Shown here piece after piece: positions 1 through 7,834 of a DNA stretch of 64,000 bases; within the stretch, counting starts at the first letter, position 1, and each line of letters starts with the position of its first letter. The position numbers and the translations under genes are program-made. The stretch is from Actinoplanes sp. M2I2 (GTDB lineage Bacteria > Actinomycetota > Actinomycetes > Mycobacteriales > Micromonosporaceae). Where the stretch lies: assembly GCF_023544445.1 (NCBI RefSeq), contig NZ_JALPVJ010000010.1, positions 62,001 through 126,000 of the forward strand, read 5' to 3'. The notes beneath the pieces were generated by a model that ran no database searches, had not been told where the DNA came from, and was given only the letters and a program-made list of their open reading frames with translations.

Positions 1-625
1 CCGTGATCGTCACCCGGACCGTCACCGAGGCCTGCACCGTCTGGGGCTGCGGGTCGATCTCGAAGCCGGCCGATTCCGGCCCGCCCGCGTCGATCGACAG
101 ATTCCGGAACATCGGCCCGCCGCCACCGGCGCCCTCGTCGGCGATCTCGACCAGCTTGTCGATGCGGGCGCCGACGGCGGCAGCGTACTCACGGGCGCGG
201 GACAGCGCGTCGGTGATGGCCTCGCGGCGCACGTCGGAGCCGGCCCGGCTGCCCGGCCGCAGCTGCCACCACGGCCCGGCCACGGCCGCGTGCTCGAGCG
301 CGGCCAGCCGCAGCAGAAGCTGACCGAGCGGCTCGAAATCGGCCACGGTCACCGTGGTGTCGACATTTCCGGTGTACGCCACCACGCGCTCGCTGCCCCG
401 CTTGAGCTCCGGGAACACCCGCACGCCACCGGTCTCGCGCCGCTCGATCGCGTCACCGGCCTCGGCCAGCAACGCGTGCAGCGCGGCCGACCGCTCGAGC
501 AGCCGGGACACCACGGTCTCGCGCTCGCGGTCGCGGGCCGACAGGGTGACGGAGATGATCGCCTGCTCGGGCGGCACCTCGCGGAACGCCTCGCCGCGGA
601 CGGCGATGGTGGGTTGATCGGCCAT
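1..625 (-). CDS. SIMPL-domain (DUF541) protein, 3' end outside window
   Basis: The ATG is at 625 and the frame is open for 208 codons to the left window edge, so the C-terminus is missing. The protein starts MADQPTIAVRGEAF and continues with a region rich in RDRERETV, as in SIMPL/DUF541 proteins (periplasmic or cytosolic oligomers of poorly defined role, named for interaction with mouse pelle-like kinase). A Gly-rich stretch GAGGGG followed by MFRNLSID lies near residue 175. No signal peptide is visible. It lies 52 bases downstream of the YbaB-like gene on the same strand and may be co-transcribed with it. The family assignment rests on overall pattern, not on a catalytic motif. Confidence 0.7.
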   Translation of the reverse strand, partial: MADQPTIAVRGEAFREVPPEQAIISVTLSARDRERETVVSRLLERSAALHALLAEAGDAIERRETGGVRVFPELKRGSERVVAYTGNVDTTVTVADFEPLGQLLLRLAALEHAAVAGPWWQLRPGSRAGSDVRREAITDALSRAREYAAAVGARIDKLVEIADEGAGGGGPMFRNLSIDAGGPESAGFEIDPQPQTVQASVTVRVTIT

Positions 626-632
626 GGCCCGA

Positions 633-703
633 CGCTACCCGGCCGGGGCGGGTTGCGCGTGGGTGGTGAGCCGGGCGCTACCCGGCCGGGGCCGGTTGCG
701 CGT
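633..703. repeat. Duplicated 28-bp segment spanning a stop codon
   Basis: Two copies of a 28-bp segment (633-660 and 676-703) differ at one base and lie 43 bp apart. The right copy contains the end of the YbaB-like reading frame, including its TAG (678-680). The left copy repeats the same codons and a second in-frame-looking TAG downstream of the gene. Confidence 0.8.
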
Positions 704-1145
704 CGGTCGTGGGCCGGGCCAGCTCGGCCAGCGCGTCGCGGGCATCGGCGCTGAGCCGTTCGGTGTCGGCCGGGGTGAGAGCCCCGGTCTCGGCGCGGTC
801 GATGCGGCCGCCCCGCACGTGCACCCGGAACAGGCCGCGCGGACCGATGATGACCCGGATGGCGGGCTGCTCGTCGCCCTCGGCGATCAGCCGGTAGGCC
901 TCGGCGATGCGGCCCCGGGCAGTGTCGAGGGCCTCGCCCCGCTCGACCAGGGGCGCCGTCGCCGCCGTCATCCGGGCCGACTCGAGCGCCTCGAGCAGCC
1001 CCGCGGCCACCCGGGCCGGGCCCAGCGCCGGCCACCAGCCGGGACGCAGACCTATGTCGACGAATCGGCCGATCGGATCGACGACCGCATAGGCCGTTCC
1101 GGTGCGGTCGGATCCGGTGATCCGACAATTTCGATAGGTGTTCAC
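678..1145 (-). CDS. YbaB/EbfC-like protein next to the ESX mycosin
   Basis: The product is 155 aa. The GTG start at 1145 has a GGGGGAG ribosome site seven bases upstream. A longer frame reaches 1307 but has no such site. The centre (GRFVDIGLRP, then GLLEALESARMTAA) matches the strand-helix pattern of YbaB/EbfC small DNA-binding proteins, which are common in actinobacterial type VII loci. The C-terminal half has a second beta-rich segment. It follows the mycosin gene by 77 bases on the same strand. A nucleoid-binding or ESX-chaperone role is inference. Its stop lies inside a duplicated segment. Confidence 0.55.
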   Translation of the reverse strand: MNTYRNCRITGSDRTGTAYAVVDPIGRFVDIGLRPGWWPALGPARVAAGLLEALESARMTAATAPLVERGEALDTARGRIAEAYRLIAEGDEQPAIRVIIGPRGLFRVHVRGGRIDRAETGALTPADTERLSADARDALAELARPTTDAQPAPAG

Positions 1146-1222
1146 CGGCGCTCCCCCGATCTCCGGTACGACTGAGGGTAGCGCACATCGACGATCGGCC
1201 GAATGCCAGCCGACCGGCCTGA

Positions 1223-2416
1223 TCAGGAACTTCGTCGTGCCCGAAGGACCATGAGGACGGAGAGACCGACGGTCAGCATCAGCACCCCGACGGTCACGAT
1301 CAGCCACGGCGGCATCCGGTCATCCTGTGTGGACCGGGCGACGGCCGGCGCCGCGACGGGGTCCCGGGTCGACGCGGGACTGGTGCTCGGCGCGGCCCGG
1401 GGCGCGGTCAGGGCGGCGATCACATCGAGCTGCCCGGCGCCGTACCGGTCGTCGCGGCCCTTCGGTCCCCGGTCGACCGCCGTGGACAGCAGCCGGTCGA
1501 CGACCTCGGGGGCCTTCATGTCGGGGTAGCGCGCCCGGACCAGCGCCACCGCGCCCGAGACCAGGGCGGTCGAGACGCTGGTGCCGTTCGTGACGTCGTA
1601 CCTGTTGCCGGGGCGGGCCACCGGGATGCCGACCCCGTAGGTGACCAGATCGACCTGGGGCCCGCGGTTGGAGAACGACGCCACGCGGTTGTCGCGGCCC
1701 ACCGAGCCGACGGTGACCACGTGCGGGAAGGCACCCGGCTCGCCGACCGCGCCGCCACCGTTGCCGGCCGACGCGACCAGCACGACGTCGTTGGCGTAGG
1801 CCTCGGCGATCGCGTCCGCGAGCACCTGGTCGCTGGCCAGGTGGAACGACATGTTGACGACCTTGGCCCCGTGGTCGACGGCCCAGCGGATCCCGTTGGA
1901 GATCAGCAGATCGTCGTTGACCGGGCGGATCGGCATGACCTTGCTGCGCGGGGCGACGCCCAGCAGTCCCGCCCCGTCGCCGTGCCCGCGGCCGGCGATG
2001 AGCGCCGCCATGCCGGTGCCGTGCGGTCCGGTGTCCACATTGTTGGTCGGCTCCTCGCGGGTGACGACCCAGCCCGGCACGGTGGCGCCGCGCAGGTCGC
2101 GGTGACCGCTGTCCACACCGGTGTCGATGACCGCGACGATCACCCCGGCGCCGCCCCGGCCGAGCTGCTGGGCCCGCTCCAGGCGCATCGGGCCCAGATA
2201 CCACTGCCGGTCGCGCCAGGTGTCGGCCCGCGCGGGCACGCCGGTGAGCAGCACGACAAGCAGGGCGGCGAAGAAAGCCGCACCTCCCCGCCGAGCGGCC
2301 AGGAAAGCCGCATCCGCTCGGCGGCCGGTAAGGAAGGCCGCACCCGCCCGGCGGGCCGAAACAGTTCGGCCGGCGGCACAGACGGCCGCATTCGTTCGGC
2401 GGGTGGCTCGGATCAC
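1223..2416 (-). CDS. mycP: Type VII secretion mycosin (subtilisin-like serine protease)
   Basis: The product is 397 aa from a GTG at 2416 that overlaps the upstream stop as GTGA. It is an S8 protease with Asp98 (VIDTGVD), His132 (PHGTGMA) and Ser280 (NGTSVST). A hydrophobic export segment lies near residues 46-63 and a C-terminal membrane helix at 369-390 with a short basic tail. This is the mycosin plan: the protease is exported, anchored, and acts at ESX systems. Residues 20-50 consist of three near-identical decapeptides (RRxGAAFL type) encoded by 30-bp repeats, so the N-terminus is unusually long. Other core ESX genes are not in this window. Confidence 0.9.
   Translation of the reverse strand: MIRATRRTNAAVCAAGRTVSARRAGAAFLTGRRADAAFLAARRGGAAFFAALLVVLLTGVPARADTWRDRQWYLGPMRLERAQQLGRGGAGVIVAVIDTGVDSGHRDLRGATVPGWVVTREEPTNNVDTGPHGTGMAALIAGRGHGDGAGLLGVAPRSKVMPIRPVNDDLLISNGIRWAVDHGAKVVNMSFHLASDQVLADAIAEAYANDVVLVASAGNGGGAVGEPGAFPHVVTVGSVGRDNRVASFSNRGPQVDLVTYGVGIPVARPGNRYDVTNGTSVSTALVSGAVALVRARYPDMKAPEVVDRLLSTAVDRGPKGRDDRYGAGQLDVIAALTAPRAAPSTSPASTRDPVAAPAVARSTQDDRMPPWLIVTVGVLMLTVGLSVLMVLRARRSS
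2273..2362. repeat. Three 30-bp tandem repeats in the mycosin N-terminus
   Basis: Units at 2273-2302, 2303-2332 and 2333-2362 are imperfect copies beginning GAARGCCGCA. They encode three decapeptides ahead of the hydrophobic export segment. A weaker fourth copy may follow to about 2400. Confidence 0.75.
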
Positions 2417-4335
2417 CCGCGCCGGCCGATCACGTTCGGGCCGGGATCGTGCCGGTCGTCGTCCACACCGGGAGCGATCACCGGGGTGACGCCCTCGGTG
2501 ACCCGCCACGGGGTGTCGGACGCGAAGCCGGTCGGCTCGTCGTCACGGCTCGGCCAGGCCCGGCCGGGTCGACCCGATTGGGCGAGATGACGGTCGCGGC
2601 CCACCGGGTCGTCGGGAAGCCAGGGCGGTCTCGGCGGCCGCGCTCCCCCATCGGCGCCCTTTCGGCCTCCCGCCTGTCCGGCTCCGCCTGCCCCGCTCAC
2701 CCCACCTGCTCCTCCTCCGAAGTTTGGTGGGTTGGAGGTAGGACGGATGTCGTCGCGGTCCTCGCTGGAGCCTGGCCGGCCACGCGTTCGCCCCGACGAA
2801 ACACCGGGGCCTCGCCGGCCACCGGCCGCGTCTCTCCCGGCACCGGCTCCTGGCCCACCGACGCCGCCCAGTCGAGGTCCGCCTGCGGCGCCTCGTCCCG
2901 CTTCGCTCTCGAAGGTGGCCCCACCGGGACGAGATGCAGCACCGCCACGATTCACGCCACCAGCGCCACGACCGCCCGTCGCTCCCGGGCCGCCCACACC
3001 GCCGGAGCCGCTCGCACCGGGACCGCTCACCGCACCAGGACCGCTCGCCGCTCCCGGGCTGCCCGGACCACGGCCGCCTATCGTGCCCGAACCACCGACC
3101 CCACGACCGGCGCTCGCGCCCGGACCCCCAATCCCACGACCGATGCCCGCGCCGGGCCCACCGACCCCGCCACCACCGATGCCGCGACCTACACCCGCAC
3201 CCGGACCACCGACTCCGCGACCAGCAGCCGGACCACCGACCCGGCCACCAGCACCGGCACCCGGGCCACCGATCGACCCCGGCGCGCCGATGACGGTGCC
3301 CGAGGGCAACGCCCGTCCGGCGGCCGGGCCACGCCCGGTCGTCCCGAGTGGAGGGCGTCCCGCCCCGCCAACGGCCGGCGGGCCGCCGCCCGGGATGACC
3401 CCCGGCACGACCGGGGGCGCACCCGTCACCGGCGGCGACTGCGCGGGCCCACCGGGGAGCGGCCCCGCGCCGCCCGGGACGTCGCCGACCCCGCCGAGCC
3501 CCGGCGGTGTCACCGGTGGATTGATCACTCCGGCCAGGTCGGGACCGCCGGCGCCACCCGGGCCGGGTCCGCCGACGGCACCGGGATCACTGCCCGCCCC
3601 GGAAAGACCAGGCCCGGGAAGCACCGGCCCGGATGAGCCGGGCCCCGAAAAGCCCGGGCCAGGGGCGTCGGGCGCGATCGGGCTCTGCCCGGGCAGAGGT
3701 GGCACCGGATCGTGCGGCACGCCCGCGCTGATCCCGCCGTCACCCAGCTGTCCCGAGCCGGGGCCGCCTCCGCCCGGCACCGGGCGAGGCGGCCACCCGT
3801 CCGGCCCGCCCACGACGGTGAACTGGAACGCCTCGGGCACCCTCAGATCGGCGACCGCGTCGGCCACGGCCAGCTCCATGGCGATCATGTGGTTACGGGC
3901 CTCGTCGTCGAGCTCGTCCTCGGCGCTGTCGAACCAGCGCGGTACGAGGTCGTCGCTCTTGTCCTTGTACTTCTCCCAGAGCGGCTGGACCGCCTTCTTG
4001 GCGGTGTCGAGCGCGTTGAGGATCCGGTCGAGCCCGGTCGCCGTCGTGTCCGCGTCGGCCGCGGCCGTCTCGAGTCGCGTCATCAAACGGTCGAGCTCGC
4101 TCAGGAACGCCTCGGCCGATGCGTTGTCCTCCGGCGGCCAAGCGGCCATCAGGTCGGCCTTGGCGGTGGCGAGGGCCTGATGCTGGCTGCGGATCGACGA
4201 TGCCAGCCGCCGCCAGCCGAGCACCTGCTCGCGAGCCAGGGCGTCATCCTCGTTCATCACCATCGACCAGATGCGCGGCGTGTTGAACGCGTCCCACGCC
4301 GTGCAGTAGCTGCTGGTCAGCACCGGGTCGCTCAT
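2413..4335 (-). CDS. Large Pro/Gly-rich ESX-associated protein
   Basis: The product is 640 aa with an ATG at 4335, overlapping the previous stop as ATGA. Residues 1-180 are helical and charged, resembling the helical-hairpin region of WXG100/PPE-type ESX substrates. Residues 180-540 are almost pure Gly/Pro/Ala with loose repeats such as GGPGAG. The C-terminus ends in an acidic, Trp-containing segment followed by EGVTPVIAP, a tail seen on several actinobacterial type VII proteins. It sits between a small ESX-type protein and the mycosin in overlapping frames. I infer a secreted or surface substrate cleaved or escorted by the mycosin. Confidence 0.65.
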   Translation of the reverse strand: MSDPVLTSSYCTAWDAFNTPRIWSMVMNEDDALAREQVLGWRRLASSIRSQHQALATAKADLMAAWPPEDNASAEAFLSELDRLMTRLETAAADADTTATGLDRILNALDTAKKAVQPLWEKYKDKSDDLVPRWFDSAEDELDDEARNHMIAMELAVADAVADLRVPEAFQFTVVGGPDGWPPRPVPGGGGPGSGQLGDGGISAGVPHDPVPPLPGQSPIAPDAPGPGFSGPGSSGPVLPGPGLSGAGSDPGAVGGPGPGGAGGPDLAGVINPPVTPPGLGGVGDVPGGAGPLPGGPAQSPPVTGAPPVVPGVIPGGGPPAVGGAGRPPLGTTGRGPAAGRALPSGTVIGAPGSIGGPGAGAGGRVGGPAAGRGVGGPGAGVGRGIGGGGVGGPGAGIGRGIGGPGASAGRGVGGSGTIGGRGPGSPGAASGPGAVSGPGASGSGGVGGPGATGGRGAGGVNRGGAASRPGGATFESEAGRGAAGGPRLGGVGGPGAGAGRDAAGGRRGPGVSSGRTRGRPGSSEDRDDIRPTSNPPNFGGGAGGVSGAGGAGQAGGRKGADGGARPPRPPWLPDDPVGRDRHLAQSGRPGRAWPSRDDEPTGFASDTPWRVTEGVTPVIAPGVDDDRHDPGPNVIGRRG

Positions 4336-4742
4336 ATCGCCCGGGCCGTTCCGGGAGCGATGCGCCGCTCGGCGGCCAGCCGGCGCTCCTGGGCCTCGCG
4401 GGCGGCGGCGGCCAGCGCGCCGGTGACCCAGTCGGTGCGCTCGGCCGAGCGGTTGTCGGAGGCGTCGAGGGCCGCGGCCACCTTGGTCGCCGCGTCGGCC
4501 AGCACGCGGGCCGCGGCCAGGTACTCCTCGACGTTGGCGGTCGACGCCTCCACACTGGCCGCATAGCGGGCCTTGGCGGCGTGGACGCTGCCGCTCGCGT
4601 TGTTCACGCCGAAGCGCACGCCCGTCCCGAGCGTGACCCGCGCGTCGGCATAGCCCGACCCGAGGGTGCGGGACGTGTCGTCCCGCACCGCCTCGGAGAA
4701 GGTGTTCAGCCCGTCGGTATCGACCCGAATGCCGTCACTCAC
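4332..4742 (-). CDS. Small helical ESX-type protein
   Basis: The product is 136 aa. The GTG start at 4742 is preceded by GGGGAGG. The sequence is mostly helical, with a central NNASGSVHAAKARYAAS segment and a long Ala-rich helix, similar in size and composition to actinobacterial WXG100-superfamily partners, though no WXG motif is present. Its stop overlaps the next start (ATGA at 4332-4335), so translation of the pair is probably coupled. I infer that it forms a heterodimer or chaperone pair with the large Pro/Gly-rich protein. Confidence 0.6.
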   Translation of the reverse strand: MSDGIRVDTDGLNTFSEAVRDDTSRTLGSGYADARVTLGTGVRFGVNNASGSVHAAKARYAASVEASTANVEEYLAAARVLADAATKVAAALDASDNRSAERTDWVTGALAAAAREAQERRLAAERRIAPGTARAI

Positions 4743-4861
4743 GACCGCCTCCCCGTCAGCTACGTCGTCTCGCAACGCAGCCGAGGGTACTGACCGTTGT
4801 CGAACGGAGGGAGCCGTGAGCGACCGCATGATCACCAAGGGTCCGGGGCAATACCGAGGAT

Positions 4862-5968
4862 TCAGGACAATCGGGCGACCGCGGCGGCGACCCTCTCGTC
4901 GGTGGCGGTGAGGGCGACGCGCACGTGCTGCTCGGCCGCCGGGCCGTAGAAGGCGCCCGGAGCGGCCAGGATGCCGCGGTCGGCGAGCCAGTCGACGGTC
5001 TTCCAGCAGTCCTCGCCGCGCGTCGACCACAGGTAGAGGCCGGCCTCGGAGTGGCTGATCTCGAACCCGGCCCCGGTCAGCGCGACCCGCAGCTGCTCGC
5101 GCCGCGCGGCGTAGAGAGCGCGCTGAGCGGTCACGTGCTCCTCGTCGCCCAGCGCGGCGATCATCGCCGCCTGCACCGGGGCGGGCACGATCATGCCGGC
5201 ATGCTTGCGCACCGCCAGCAGCTCGCGCACCAGAGCGGGGTCGCCGCCGACGAAGCCCGCGCGATACCCGGCCAGGTTGGACCGCTTGGAGAGCGAGTGC
5301 ACGGCGAGTACGCCGGTGTAGTCGCCGCCGGTGACCGCGTCGTCGAGGATCGAGACCGGCTGTGTCTCCCACCCCAGCGACAGGTAGCACTCGTCGCTGA
5401 CCACGGTCACGTCCCGCTCCCGGGCCCAGGCCACGACCTTGCGCAGGTGCTCGACGGGCAGCACCTTGCCGGTGGGGTTGGACGGCGAGTTGATCCAGAG
5501 CAGGCGTACGCGCCCCGGCCCGGTCAGCGGCGTCGGCCCGATCGCGGTGAGCGAGTCGGAACGCACCACCGTGGCCCCGGCCAGCCGCACCCCGACCTCG
5601 TAGGTCGGGTAGCAGACGGACGGGATCACCACCGTGTCGCCGCGGCCGACGCCGAGCAGCGTGGGCAGCCAGGCGACCAGCTCCTTGGAGCCGATCGTGG
5701 GCAGCACACCGAGCTCACCCGAGGCGTTGCCGGCCCGGGTGAGCCACTGCGCGATCGCCGACCGCAGTGCCGGCGTTCCCGCGGTCAGCGGGTAGCCGGG
5801 CGTGTCGGACGTCTCCGCGAGCGCGCGCCGGACCAGCGGCGGCACCGGATCGACCGGGGTGCCGACCGACAGGTCGACGATCCCGTCCGGGTGGGCGGCG
5901 GCCCGGGCCTTGGCCGGCTCCAGCAGATCCCACGGGAAGTCCGGCAGAGCGGCGGAGAGCGCGCTCAG
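4862..5968 (-). CDS. dapC: Succinyldiaminopimelate transaminase, probable CTG start
   Basis: The product is 368 aa, a fold-type I PLP aminotransferase of the actinobacterial DapC group (lysine/meso-diaminopimelate synthesis). Features include the conserved N-terminal DFPWDLLEPAKA and DLSVGTP segments, NSPSNPTGK near the middle, and the PLP lysine in SLSKRSNLAGYR. The only ATG/GTG/TTG start retaining most of the protein is the GTG at 5845, which would remove about 41 conserved residues. The frame is closed by TGA at 5975-5977. A CTG at 5968 overlaps the fdxA stop as CTGA and has GGGGTGA six bases upstream, so CTG is the best start. It is co-transcribed with fdxA. Confidence 0.88.
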   Translation of the reverse strand: MSALSAALPDFPWDLLEPAKARAAAHPDGIVDLSVGTPVDPVPPLVRRALAETSDTPGYPLTAGTPALRSAIAQWLTRAGNASGELGVLPTIGSKELVAWLPTLLGVGRGDTVVIPSVCYPTYEVGVRLAGATVVRSDSLTAIGPTPLTGPGRVRLLWINSPSNPTGKVLPVEHLRKVVAWARERDVTVVSDECYLSLGWETQPVSILDDAVTGGDYTGVLAVHSLSKRSNLAGYRAGFVGGDPALVRELLAVRKHAGMIVPAPVQAAMIAALGDEEHVTAQRALYAARREQLRVALTGAGFEISHSEAGLYLWSTRGEDCWKTVDWLADRGILAAPGAFYGPAAEQHVRVALTATDERVAAAVARLS

Positions 5969-6291
5969 TGGGCGTCACCCCGGGGCGGCTGACCGACGAT
6001 GAACGGCGTGTCCTTGTCGATCTTGCCGACCTTGGCGGCGCCGCCGGGCGAACCGAGGTCCTCGAAGAACTCGTAGTTCGCGGTCGTGTAGTCCTTCCAC
6101 TGCTCGGGCACGTCATCCTCGTAGAAGATGGCCTCCACCGGGCAGACCGGCTCGCATGCCCCGCAGTCGACACACTCATCGGGGTGGATGTAGAGCATCC
6201 GGTTGCCCTCGTAGATGCAGTCGACCGGGCATTCCTCGATGCATGCCTTGTCGAGCACATCGACGCATGGCTCAGCGATGATGTAGGTCAC
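5965..6291 (-). CDS. fdxA: Seven-iron ferredoxin
   Basis: The product is 108 aa, typical of actinobacterial FdxA. Cysteines at 9, 17, 21 and 25 and at 40, 43, 46 and 50 give the two-cluster [3Fe-4S]/[4Fe-4S] arrangement (DCGACEPVCPVEAIFYE region). It is a small cytosolic electron carrier. It lies directly upstream of dapC, overlapping it by four bases, an arrangement common in actinobacteria. Transcription starts in the 83-bp region shared with the divergent acetyltransferase. Confidence 0.95.
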   Translation of the reverse strand: MTYIIAEPCVDVLDKACIEECPVDCIYEGNRMLYIHPDECVDCGACEPVCPVEAIFYEDDVPEQWKDYTTANYEFFEDLGSPGGAAKVGKIDKDTPFIVGQPPRGDAH

Positions 6292-6374
6292 GGGTCTTTC
6301 CCTCCAAAGCCACGCCTGCGGGGACCGCCGGCGACAGTTGCAGAGCCTAGTATCTCCGCCGGAGGAGGTGACAC

Positions 6375-7340
6375 GTGCTCCGTCGGCAGGATGTGGGACA
6401 CCGGGTGGTGGTGCGCCGAATTGTAGGCGTTTCCCAGAATCGGACGCTCTACACGGACGCCCTCGGTGAGCTGGTCGACCTCACCGAGACCGATCTCACC
6501 ATCGCGACCGCCAAGGGCACCGTGCGGGTGCCGCTGCGCGAGGTCCACCGGGCCAAGCGGGTGCCGGCCGCGCGCCGCCCGCCCGCGGCCGAGGTCATCG
6601 CGCTCGAACTGGCCGCGAACGACGCCTGGCCGGCTCCCACGCAGGCCCGGCTCGGCCAATGGATCCTGCGCGCCGCCGACAACTGGACCGGCCGGGCCAA
6701 CTCGGCTCTGGCCGTCGGCGATCCGGACCGTCCGCTCGAGGCGGCCATCGACGCCGTCGAGGAGTGGTATGCGGCACACGGCCAGCGCGCGCTGATCAAC
6801 GCGCCGCTCCCGCTCGCCGCCCCGGTCAACGCCACGCTCGACGCCCGCGGCTGGGGCGCCCGCCCGCTCACGCTGGTGCAGACGGCGTCGGTCGCCGCCC
6901 TGCTCGGCGTGTTGCCGACCCGTCACGACCGGCCACCCGTCGAGCTGGCCGACAGCCCCGGCGACGACTGGTTCGCGATGGTCGCCGAGCACAAGGGCAC
7001 GCTGCCGGCCGCTGCCGCCCGCATCCTCACCGGGCCGGCCGAGGTGGCCTTCGCCCAGGTGCGCGACGCCGACGGCCGGCTACTGGCGGTCGGCCGGGGC
7101 GCGGTCACCGGCCCCGACCGCTGGCTGGGCGTCGCGTTGCTGCAGACGGCCCCGCACGCCCGGCGGCAGGGCCTGGCCCAGCACGTGCTGCGCGAGCTCG
7201 TGCAGTGGGGCGCCCAGCACGGCAGCAACCGGGCCTATCTGCAGGTCGAGGAGCGCAACACCGGCGCGGTCGCGCTCTACGGCCGGGTGGGCTTCACGAC
7301 CCACCACACCTATCTGACCCGGGAAGCACCCGTGCGCTAG
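6375..7340 (+). CDS. GNAT-family N-acetyltransferase with N-terminal extension
   Basis: The product is 321 aa from a GTG preceded by GGAGGAGGTGA. The C-terminal 140 residues carry the GNAT acetyl-CoA loop (APHARRQGLAQHVL, that is RRQGLA) and the ending LQVEERNTGAVALYGRVGF. The first 160 residues form a separate domain beginning with a small beta-rich part (GELVDLTETDLTIATAKG) that may hold a degenerate second GNAT fold. The substrate is unknown. Its stop codon forms CTAG with the stop of the convergent membrane protein, so the two genes overlap by four bases. Confidence 0.85.
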   Translation: MLRRQDVGHRVVVRRIVGVSQNRTLYTDALGELVDLTETDLTIATAKGTVRVPLREVHRAKRVPAARRPPAAEVIALELAANDAWPAPTQARLGQWILRAADNWTGRANSALAVGDPDRPLEAAIDAVEEWYAAHGQRALINAPLPLAAPVNATLDARGWGARPLTLVQTASVAALLGVLPTRHDRPPVELADSPGDDWFAMVAEHKGTLPAAAARILTGPAEVAFAQVRDADGRLLAVGRGAVTGPDRWLGVALLQTAPHARRQGLAQHVLRELVQWGAQHGSNRAYLQVEERNTGAVALYGRVGFTTHHTYLTREAPVR

Positions 7341-7807
7341 CGCCGGACGATCCGGCGGGGCTTGGCCTGGCGTTGCTGTGTGTAGGCCTGCAGCGAACGC
7401 GACCGGTAGTCGTGGGCCATGGCCACCGAAATCCAGTAGCCGACGAGCGTGCCACCGCCGGCGAAGGCAAGGTAGAGGGCCAACTGCGCGAAGAAGTTGT
7501 CGGAACCGCCGGCGAACGGCTGATCACCGCTGATGAACGGTCCGACCAGGAGGGTCAGCAGCATCGCGGCGCCCACGCCGAGCGCCCAGTCGGGGACGAG
7601 CCAGTCCGCCGGGCGCCGGTTGTGCGAGGCCATGAACGCGTAGACCGCGAGCACCAGGCCGATCACCGAGAACATGACGATCGTGGTGCGGGTCTCGGCC
7701 GCGTCGTTGTCGTCGAAGGCGAAGCGGGTGACCAGGCGGGCCACCACGTTGATCGCGAACAGGCCGACCGCGAGAGCCGCGATCGGGAACCAGCGCTGCT
7801 GCCTCAT
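7337..7807 (-). CDS. Four-helix integral membrane protein, unknown function
   Basis: The product is 156 aa with an ATG after GGGAGGGGAA. Four hydrophobic helices are visible: near residues 8-25, 42-60, 75-95 and 115-138. The first loop, between helices 1 and 2, is acidic (DDNDAAET). The C-terminus is basic and Gln-rich (QRQAKPRRIVRR). No known domain is recognised. It follows the VanW-family gene by 27 bases on the same strand, which hints at an envelope role. Confidence 0.75.
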   Translation of the reverse strand: MRQQRWFPIAALAVGLFAINVVARLVTRFAFDDNDAAETRTTIVMFSVIGLVLAVYAFMASHNRRPADWLVPDWALGVGAAMLLTLLVGPFISGDQPFAGGSDNFFAQLALYLAFAGGGTLVGYWISVAMAHDYRSRSLQAYTQQRQAKPRRIVRR

Positions 7808-7834
7808 TTCCCCTCCCGGGGCCTTGCCGGCGAC

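Noticed and set aside
2732..4180. Long plus-strand Pro-rich reading frame opposite the ESX-associated gene
   Set aside because: It mirrors the Gly/Pro low complexity of the minus-strand gene. It has no ribosome site or domain, and codon third-position GC favours the minus frame.
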